From Cristatella mucedo (lineage: Eukaryota > Bryozoa > Phylactolaemata > Cristatellidae), in NCBI GenBank assembly GCA_009760855.2, contig WPIO01000005.1, positions 1,050,501 to 1,114,500 on the forward strand: 64,000 nucleotides of DNA, read 5' to 3'. This document shows, in pieces, positions 42,901 to 53,371 of this stretch. How positions within the stretch are numbered: the first letter of the stretch is position 1; each line of letters opens with the position of its first letter. The notes under the pieces were generated by a model that worked only from the letters and a program-made list of their open reading frames with translations, did not search any database and was not told where the DNA came from. Made by a program: the position numbers and the translations under genes.

Positions 42901-43679
42901 TTAGCTGTTCAATTCCTCTGCTTAAACGCCGCTGGCGACAGAAGCTTTAGCTCTGCAGGTCCTAGACTGCGGAACTCGCTTCCACAATTCTTACGCTACG
43001 AAAACTACTCCCCTGCTGCCGACTATGGCAATTCTTTTTCAGCGGTCCTGAGCTACTACTTCTATGCTACTCACTACCTCAACTGCTCTCCTGACTCGGC
43101 TATGCTGCCCACTTTCTCTTAGTTGCGTGAGACGAAATCTGTTGGCTACCAAGTGCGTACCGAAAGCCGCTTAGGCTGTGAGTGCGCTATACAAAACTCT
43201 CCTGTGTAACACCCACATAGTCTTTATGACTTTGTGGAGTTTAAAAAGGAGATACAATACAATACATGCGAACGGGTTGCCACTTCGGCTTTTCTTTTCT
43301 GATTCTAGAACGGTGTCTCCTGTAAGCTGCTACAGCTAGGCTGATCGAGAGCTTAAAAAAGTAGTCGGTGTTCAGACTACGGATCTGTTTTCGTTAGCTA
43401 CAATTACGTATCCTGTGCATACGCTTTCCTTAGCAAATTTCTTGTCTTCGTTTGCCCACTTACAAGTTTAGTTTTTTCCTCAACTGATAGTTTTTTCAGA
43501 GCACGGCAAGAGCATGACTACAGTCACACTGCTTCTAAGGCTAACACGTTCTTCTCTTCATGCTACTGAACGACCTGTTCGTTGTTCCTGTGTTTGGTTG
43601 GGCTGTTTCTCACTGTTAGCATGCTCGTACACGGCTCTCTCTCTCTCTCTCTCTCACCATCACTATCACAGTCTCCCTC

Positions 43680-43763
<84 letters not shown>

Positions 43764-45723
43764 CCCCTCTCTCTCTCTGTCTCTCTGTCTCTCTGTCTCT
43801 TGCTTCTCCTCTTTCACACCCCTCTCCTCTCTCCCACTATTTCACTGTTACAGTCTCTCTATTTCTTTCTCTCTGTTCTGATTCTGAGTTGACTCTGTTC
43901 TGACTTGTGCGTCTGTTTATCTGTGGTGAAGTCTGATGCTCCTGGATGCTTTGCATCCTGTACTGCAACAGGAGGCAACTGCATTGTTGCAGTTGCCTCC
44001 TGTTGCCTTGGTTTGGCTTTGCCGTATCAAGCTGTTTATCCGGGCTCTGTGTCTTTGGCATCACCCTGTGGGTCTTTCACCAACCCCGTGACGAGGCAGT
44101 CTTGTTTGCCTTGCAGTTACTGAGCATGGTTTCAGGCATATTTCATTCGGCCATCTGGTCGCATAATCCCCGGCCGGGCTCGTGGCTGAACGATACCTTT
44201 CCCAGGCCGGCAAAAGCGATTATGGCATTGTGGTGATTTGATCCGTGCTCGTGTTGTATCGTTTAAATGCAGGAGCCAGCACATCAATACTCCCTAGTCC
44301 CCTTAGCGGATGATCAGGGCATTAGCCATTTGAGAGGCCACCTGGCAGGCGTGTTAGTTGATCAGCTTGAGTTGGCTAGATGAGCTGTCGTCCTAGAGTT
44401 GACTGGACTTAAGCTTGACTGAGCAGGTGAGGGTGCACGGTGCATTGTTAAGTGCCATTAGATGGTTTATTATCGAGTGGAGTTAGCAGGTTACTCTGCT
44501 GCTGCCCAGGTCAGCTGCCGTGTGCATAACGCTGACATTTCTAAAATTGCAACGGCGTATGGCAATGTGCTGTCTCCACTGAGACATGACTGACAACGTG
44601 AGGTGGCGCGGCCGGCAAGAGCCTGTGGTACAGGAGGGGAGGTTGCGCTCCAGTCTTCCCGTCGGCCTGGTAGTATAGCAGACGTCACGTGCCACCTCTG
44701 CCTCCACGCATTTCCGAATGAAAGCAAGGTGGCTCTCTCTCTTGTGTGTGTGTGTGTGTGTGTGTGCGTGCGTGCGTGCGTGTGCGTGCCACCTCTGCCG
44801 TCGGCTCAGCTAGAAGCCGAGAAAACGCTTGTGCTTCGAGCTACCGTCCTCGGAGCCACGTCGTGTATATCTGTCTGCGTAGAGCGTCCTATGTGACAGG
44901 GTCGTGGACACCATAAAAAGCTACGGCACGACTATGCAGTAGTATCGTAGCTAGTGGAGCGCTCACTCAGGGCTCGGCACTAGCAGCAACGTTTCCATTG
45001 CACCTTCAGTGCAATTGCACCCGGTGTCCATTGGGCCTGCCCAAGCATATCCGCAGCCTATCCTGACATTTGGTACCTATGCAGACGGTTGCGTTCCAAA
45101 GTCGGCACAAATCTGATGAAAATCGTTTAAAGCCAGATGCAGCGTGGAAATGGCCTCAACATTGCGGGCGTTTTATGCTGTGTTCAGTGTAAGGACCGGT
45201 AGCAACTGGTAATTTGAAATGTAATTCTCTCTTTCGGCACGCCGACCAAGTGAGACCTGGGCCTTGTGGATGCGCTCACGTGCTCGACAATCCGGCCAGC
45301 TGGCGCTCTCGACGTCCTCTGACTCGCTCTCGCTGTTCAGGCGGATCGAGGAACGTGGCAGCGCGGCCAGCTTGCCACGCTTGGTGAGCCGTGCGGCGGG
45401 CACTGGGTGCGCCATCTTCTCCAGATCCTAGCAGACCGAGGAGTCTTGAGGCCGTCTTCCTTCCTCGAGGCTTTTTCCTTCCTTGCGGATGGCAGCCATC
45501 AGTCATCAGCCATCGGGTCTTGCTGCCACCGCCGCCGGCGGTGCATCTCATGCTGGATATGCCCGATGAGTGGCAGAACTTCGAGCGTGTTGGAACTCTG
45601 ATAAAGATGCTAGCGTTCGGCACAACAGGCCAGGGTTCAACTTGTGGAACGAAAGAGGCATATTTTTGCAATGCTACTTGAAAGCTTGTAGAATAGTTTG
45701 TCAGGGGGAGTGGAAAGGAGAGC

Positions 45724-45782
<59 letters not shown>

Positions 45783-48700
45783 ACGTTTTTGTGAAGTTGC
45801 CTTGGCTATGCTGTCTGACCCACCCCATCGTAGTCGAGCTTCATTCTTGGCAAGGAGTGGATTCCTTTTGGGGCCTGCCTGGCACCCATTAGAGCACTCA
45901 ATGAAGGGGGGATTTTGTGGCATCTTTGAAAGCTGCAAATATATCGAGAGAAACTCCGAAGTATTGCACGTGTCATGATAATAATGATGATGCTGTTGGC
46001 TACCGAATGCAGCTTAAGCTGTGGGTGCGCTATACAAAACTCTCCTGAGTAACACTCGCTTAGTCTTTTTGGCTTTGTGGAGTTACAGACGGAGATACAG
46101 AGATGTGACATTTGCATAGATGCCTAAGAAAACCGAATTTCTTTCTAAGCACTTAGCATTTGTTCGAAAGCATGCATGTCGATTGGTTAATGAGCTTATC
46201 TGCTACATGCAGATCTCATTCAGTCTACAATATCTCCTGCTCATCTAAAATCACCAGTGAATCGCGAAACCTCAAGACCCTTGATGTCGATGCTATCCAT
46301 TCGAGAATATCTGCTTTGCCTCTGCTGCTGAATCCTCCTTCCGCCCTGTCATCATTGGTAGATTGCTACAACACGACATTAGCTGTCATGCTCGACGAGT
46401 TTGCACCTTTGACTAAGCGCACTGTGCGCCCTCACTCAGACGGCTTATGGTTTACCACAGACATTAAGCTAGCTAGGTCTACGAGCACGCTTGATAAAGC
46501 ATGCAAAAGATCTGGACTGACTGTCTAACGACAGGCATACGAGGACTACTGTAGATCGTACAATCGATCCTTGCAAAGGCCATGTTTAACATCTATAAAA
46601 ACATTGTTGAATCACAGATGTACAATCCAAAAATGCTGATTTCGACGATCAACCATCTTAACCGCTCCCAGGTTAGCTCCTTACCTAGTGATCCCTTTGA
46701 TGCTGATCGCGTCTCTAGCTTCTTTGTCAACAAAGTAGGCAAGATCAGGAGTCCATCCCCAAGATGGCAGCTCCCCCCTGAATCATGTCCCTCAATTGCA
46801 CGCAGCACCTCAATGTCTACATTCAAGGAGGTCACTAGTGGCCTCATCCTGAAGTTCATCACAAATATGTCAATAGCCTCAGCTCAAGTCCAGCACATTT
46901 CAAAAAGGCTGTAGTCAGGCCACTGCTCAAGAAAGCAATTCTAGACCAAGAGAACTTGAGTAACTACTGCCCAGTCTCCCTTCTACCGTTTCTATCAGAG
47001 ACAGTGGAACGAATCGTGGCAGACCAGCTGAACTCATATATTGAAACTTCAAACCTTGCTAGTAAAGTTCCAGCCTGGATTTAGAGATAATCACTCCTCA
47101 GAGTCAGCATTGCTTCGGGTGTGTAACGACATACTTGAGAATGCAGACTTAGGTAGAGCATCTCTGCTTGCTTTGCTCTCACCTGGGCATCACTGGCACT
47201 GCACCGCAATGGTTTCAGGTCCTATCTCAGTGGTAGGCTCTAGAGTATTGATGTGAATGGACACAGATCACCGAGGAACCTCTGAAGTGTGAGAAAAGAA
47301 TTATTTCAACTCCCATGCTGCATGTATTGATGACATTCGCACATGGATGGCAGCAAACTTTCTTAAAGTGAATAATGATAAAAACCAACTTGCTAGAAAT
47401 TGGCAAAGCAAGTGTGATTCAGATATTGGAAAGGCTAAGGCTCAAAATCGGCCCCACCAACATATTTCCTGTTGAATCTGCACGAAATCTACGTGACCTG
47501 TTCCAAAATGACCTTTCATTAGACGACCAAGCATCAGCTCCACAGTCAAGTCTGCCTACTTTCAGTTAAACAACATTGCTACATTGCTGAATTCGCTCTT
47601 GTTTACGCTGGGATACCACATCAAATTGGTCCATGCATTTGCGACATTCCGTCTTGACTTCTATAACTCACTGCTTGCTGGCCTACCGGCATGCGCAATC
47701 AGGTGCTTACAGCTGGTGCAAAACTCAGCAGCTACGCTCATCTGTCGTGTGCGCCGCAATTGCCACATCACACCACTTCTCACTGACCTGCACTGACTCC
47801 TAGTCAAACAACGCATCGACTTCAAGATTTTGTCTCTCACTTTTAGGTCCCCTCATTCTTTGGCTCCAGCCTACCTATAAGATCTACTCTCCCACCAGGC
47901 TGAGCATCGTACCACTCTCTTTTTGAAATCCAGCTGTTTGCCCATACCTCGTACAAATCTCGAATTCTTTGGAGACCATGCATTTAGTTCATATGCTCTC
48001 AAAGTCTAATACTCACTTCCTACTTGCCTCACGACATCTCCTGATTTGACCGCATTTAAAAATAAACTAAAAAATGTATTTATCACAGCATTTAGTGGGT
48101 CCCTGTGATTCGTCCTTCATGTGCTTATGCGTGCTGACACTGTGCATCCTGCCACTAACCATACTTGCATGCTGACCCTGAGCATGTCACCCCTCACCAT
48201 GCTATTCTTGTTGATTATTGAACATGCTACCACCAACCATTCGATCGTGCTTCCTTTACAGCAAATGTTAAGGGCCTAGACAGGTTGAGTTCTCCGAGGG
48301 TGCTATATCAAATGTATTATTGCTATTTTTATTATTATTAACATGCACAGTGGCAGCATGCATAAGCATACAAAGTACAATTCATGCGGACCCAGAAAAT
48401 GCTGTGAACAACTCATTGGTTTTGGATTGTTTTTGAATGTCATCAAGTCAAGAGAGTTGTGATGTCAGTCGTGTATGAGTTCCTGGCATTGGAAGCAAAC
48501 TAACGAAAAGTGTGATTCAGAGAAAGTCTGCTAAGGCAGGCATTGAGGCTGGTTAGAGGCACTGCTGAGCGACTTGAGTCAGAAGATCGATTGAGAAGTA
48601 GGTTGGATAGGTACATGTGTTGGTGGGAGCAAGAGAGTGAAAAGAACTAAGAGTGTGTGAAAAAACCTCGACGTCGATACCTTGGCTTGATGGGTAGCTT

Positions 48701-51700
48701 ACGCAGGTCGGCAGGAAGTGGTGTGCCGTGGCAATACCGTGCTCTTGACAAGCAACCCATGGCAGCATATTATTTTGGGGCTCTCTTGTGAATGAAGATA
48801 CATGACTATTGGTCAGCAGCTTCCCCAGCAAGATTCTATGCACTGCTAGGAAGTTATCAGCTCACTGTCTTCTTTAAATGTGAAGTGCAGTCACCATTCT
48901 CAGGGCTCTTACGTTAAATTTCGTCCAGTCCCACTGTGCATCTGAAGGAAAGTCCATGTGAGCCCCTGACTTGGCTCCTGTGCCTGATGGGTCCTTTTTG
49001 GCTGTCCTGGTCAGTTTCGTCGACCGGTCCCTAGTATAAGGCCCAGCGACAACTTGGAGTCGGCTGCCAAATTTGCCAACTTGAGGACGCCCGTCCTTGG
49101 AAAAAATGACATAGATCCCGATTCGACCTTTAGGGTAGAAGCCAGTGTGACCTGTGAACCCAGCTTTAGATTAGGATCGAATGCACATTTTGTGGCATCG
49201 TGCAAACTTACACTTGATGATTTGCATGCCAGCTGAACGTGCAACATCTTCTATTTTTATGCAGGAAATATGATGCCAAGGAGACGATTACAATGAGAGC
49301 ACATAGTGGCACGGTGTATGCTACGAGTTTCACAAACGATTCTAGTCACCTTCTATCGGCCTCCGAAGACATGACAGGTCAGTTTTTACTATGCTTGCCG
49401 ATTGTGCACATGTTTGTGTGTGTGTGTGTGTCTGTCTGTGTGTGCGTGTGTGCGCGCGTGTGTGTGACCGTGTGTGTGCTTGCATGCGCAAAAGCTGTCT
49501 GCATTCGTAAGGTGTGTGCTGAGCGATTTGCCTCAGGCAGCAATGCAATACTATCTTTGACTCGGCAATTGAGGACTCGAAGGCACGTGCTTGAAATTGT
49601 GTTGATTCCCACCATCAGGCGTTTTCAGCATGCAAATTCAGTGAAGACTGGGGGGCCGAAATATCGATGCTGTTGTTGGTCGTCTGTGTGGAGTCTTCGA
49701 TACCGTATCTCCCGGAGAGATAACTAGCAGAATCGTGCAAATTTCTGTTTCTCCAGTGCAGGGACCGCGATCGAAGCATTTTAGGCTGAAGCAGCATGTC
49801 GCATGCAAATTCGCCTGTTTGCTCCCCTGCATGTGTATGCACGCATTTTTACCGAGTCGCAGCCCGGTTTGAACTGCTTCCGCCTTTAAGCAGACGACCG
49901 GTGCTTTGCCACCAGTCTGCATTTGCTTCAGTACATCCTCTGGGTCGGGTTGAAGTGCTCGGCACTGCCGGCAGCCTGCTGCACAGTCTGCTTTCGAGAG
50001 CCCGCTGACATTCTAGCCAGAAGTTGGGAAGCCGACTCACGGATCCCTCGGTCTGCTGAAGGAAGGCAGATGGCTGGCCGACTGCTAATGGTGCTTGGCA
50101 GCCACTGCTGCTGAGGGTAACTGGGAGCTTGTGGGATTGACCTAGTTGGCCGTTTAGAAGATTAGCAGGAATATTCGGGCTGCGCTTCTTAAACCTTCTT
50201 GGATGCCCTTGTAGTTGGCTGTTTGCCCTCTGAAAGTGAGCAATGGCTGCCGTTCGGCAGGCTGCCTGGCCACTTGCTGCGTGTAAGGGCTGGTGTTACT
50301 CATACCTCCGTGGAGGTGTGAAATGTGGCACGGGGGGGGGGCCGTAGAGCCTTGCCTTTTCAGTCTGGGTAGCTTGCCTTGGAAATGCAGTCCGGCCCTG
50401 TGTAGCTGTGGCCAAGGCTCCGTGTTGCATTGTTGTCGATGTCTTAGCAGCACACCCAGCACAGCTGACTTGTATTGCTACCTACGCCCTACCAACTCGA
50501 AATGACTTGACTAGTTCCTTTATTAGCATCTAAGACGCTTATCTCTATTGGATTCACCAGGTGGGCTTATCTATTTGTTTCGTCAGCTCTGCCTGCCGCC
50601 ATCTTTCCCATCACATTTCTCCACTGCTAGGGCGGGCTGGATGCAGTTGGTGATTTTCTCTGGTACTGCGGCATTAGGAGGCACGTCTGGCCTCTTTGCC
50701 TGTGCGACGAATTCCAGTGATGAGTGCATTAAAAAAGCCGTTTGTTGACAATGCAACTCTGTGCTTAAGTTCAAGCTCTAAATTGTCACTCTGTCCAGCT
50801 GGACATCCGATTCAGTACTGAAAGCTATAGTTCACAATTCCTTGCCATTCTCTTTAGTATCCGCCAATGTCTTTAGATTGCCACCACGTCAAACTAAGAG
50901 GATTCGGAAATAAATTCATTGGTTGTGGTATGTGGAAGCACCGATTTCTCCAGGGTCATGCACCATGAGTGTAGCCATGATTAAGCTAAGGAGAATTTGT
51001 CGCTATGATTAAGCTAAGGAGAAGCCAGACATTGACTTCTTCAGAAGTAGCCTATCATATGAAGGGGCTTGACAGGTTACATCTAGATCCCTTCAGTCGA
51101 TCTAGGTGGAGAAGGATCCACTGGCCCTCTCCCCATCAATTACACTCACATCGTGCTGTTGTAGTGTCCTGTTGCTCTAGTAGGACAAGTGAACATTGGT
51201 TGGGGTAATCGTCCGGTCACTTGGTGCAGCCTAATGGATGGCTAAGCTGCCGAAGTAGCTCGGGTTCAACAACTAAAGGTTACCCGTGTATTGTAGTACG
51301 CGTGTGGAACATGGAATCCTTCACGAACACAGCGATCTATCGTGGCCACACTCAAGCAGTGTGGGCCTTGGCGCTGGGGTAGGTACCAGCTTGCTTGTAG
51401 TTGCAGCTTCTAAAGCCTTGCACTCTCGGATAATGCTGGATGATTTTGGGATGCCTCTACCTCATGTCTCCTCATGGTCAATTACGATTTGTAGACCATG
51501 TGGAGACTACTTTGCCACTGCTTCTCGTGATAGGACCGCCCGACTCTGGTCTTTGGACAGAACGTTTCCACTTAGGACGTATGCTGGCCACACTCAAGAC
51601 GTCGATGTAGGTTGTAAAACCTTTTTCGTAGCATTGCATTTTTTATTTATGTGCTTGCTATTTCGTTTCGGATAATGGATGCAACCAGACTTGTCAGCTT

Positions 51701-53284
51701 CATTTGCGTCTGCACACTTGTTTTATGATTGTGTGTTTTTACATGTACGTATGTGTGCACGTGTGCACAGACTGCATTTAGTGGTTGGCAATGCAGCACC
51801 GCCTCCCCCATGCAATGAGCAATAAAGGATTGCTTATTGCAGGACTTGAACCCACCTGCCTCGTCAAGTGTGAGCACCTTACTCTTGCCCTAAGACGGTG
51901 GGGGATTAGGGGGCTGTGCATTTGAGTGAGCACATATAAGAGACTTTGTCTGCGTGTGCGTGTGTGTGCGCGCACGTGTGTGTGCGTGTGTGTGTGCATG
52001 CATATTTACGTACGTGTGTGTGTGTGCACCCGAGTGTGCACACAGGCATGCACGTGAGTGTATGTGTATGTATTTGTACGTTTTATGGTTTTATAGTTGC
52101 TGCCCTGCTCCTTCCCAGTACCTCAATGCCCAACCCGATACTTTCTTCCAATGAAATGCAAGTAGCTTGTTGCATTTACGTCTAGGCCAAGTCGGGTGCA
52201 CATTGCTTGCCCGATGATAAGGGGGAGGGCATCAGCCAAGCACAAGATCAAGCAGTAAATTAGTTCCGAGGAAGCATTGAGAGCTTTTGTCGTCAAGTTG
52301 CCAGGATGGGCCCCTGAGCAATGTAGTTAGAAAATAATGGAAGCATCGTAGTTAGAAAATTATGGAAGCTGTATCCTTGGATTAGCGCCTGCAGAGCAAC
52401 AGCTTTGGTGTATTTGGGAAAGTAACGGTGTAGTTAAAGTGATTTACTGTACTGAAAGATATGGGATGGGGTTGGGGTGCTGACACTAGGGCAGATCAGA
52501 TATGCTTGGTAGGGGGGGGGGGGTTAGCAAACTGGATCTCGGAGGTAGAAATGAGAAGTTAAGTGGGGCATTCACTTTTCGATTGGGAGTCACCTTAAAG
52601 TCCCGTCTAAAAGTCCAAGTCTTAAAGTCTAGTAGACACCCGTGATCTGCAATGCTGACAAGAAGCCATTCAACAGTCGATGGTCGAAAATATAACTCCA
52701 AGAGCTCCATCCTAGCTATCCAAAATACTTCCTTATCGGGCTCCTCGTCGTACCACCTACTTTTTTACTCACATAATTTAGCTGTGCCACAAACCAGCCT
52801 CGAATCCCGTGGCGACAGTGCCTTGGCTTTAGTTCTTATGGTCGGTCCCAGAGCCTGTAACTCACTCTCGACTGACGTCAAGAAATCCCCTGACTTGACA
52901 TTTCAAAGGAAGCGGAAAACTCACTTATTCGTCACAGCATTTTTTGGGTCCATGTGAATTGTCCTTTGTGTGCCTTTCATGCTGACACGGTTGTGCATGT
53001 TATTACTAATCAGTTGGTATGCTTTCTTTTCAACGAATGTAAAATGCTCAGAAAGAGATTTAGTTCTTTGTGTATGCTCTACAAATGTCTTAGTATTATT
53101 ACCGGTAGCGGTTTACAGCATTAATTTCAAACTCTGTAGTAAACTTTGCTGTGAATGACAAAATTTGCCCCCCTTTCTTTCCAGTGTATCGACCGAGCCG
53201 AGTAGAGCTTCAGCAAGAGTTCAGCTTTGCGTTGTCAACCCCGTAACTAGTCACACTCCCCATTTCCCAATTGGGAATGTGACC

Positions 53285-53371
<87 letters not shown>

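Larger units (their letters stand above)
41790..49264 (+). other. TAF5L: TAF5L intron 8
   Basis: The largest intron in the window, 7.5 kb. It contains family A copy A3 (42350-43265), a CT microsatellite (43620-43800), a perfect hairpin (43965-44006), a GT repeat (44740-44785), a GA microsatellite (45725-45780), a family A 3' piece (45985-46105), family B copy B3 (46150-48335) and an antisense family B piece (48340-48760). Confidence 0.8.

Noticed and set aside
49054-49236. 60-codon plus-strand frame just before TAF5L exon 9
   Set aside because: No splice signals join it in frame and the human protein has no matching segment.
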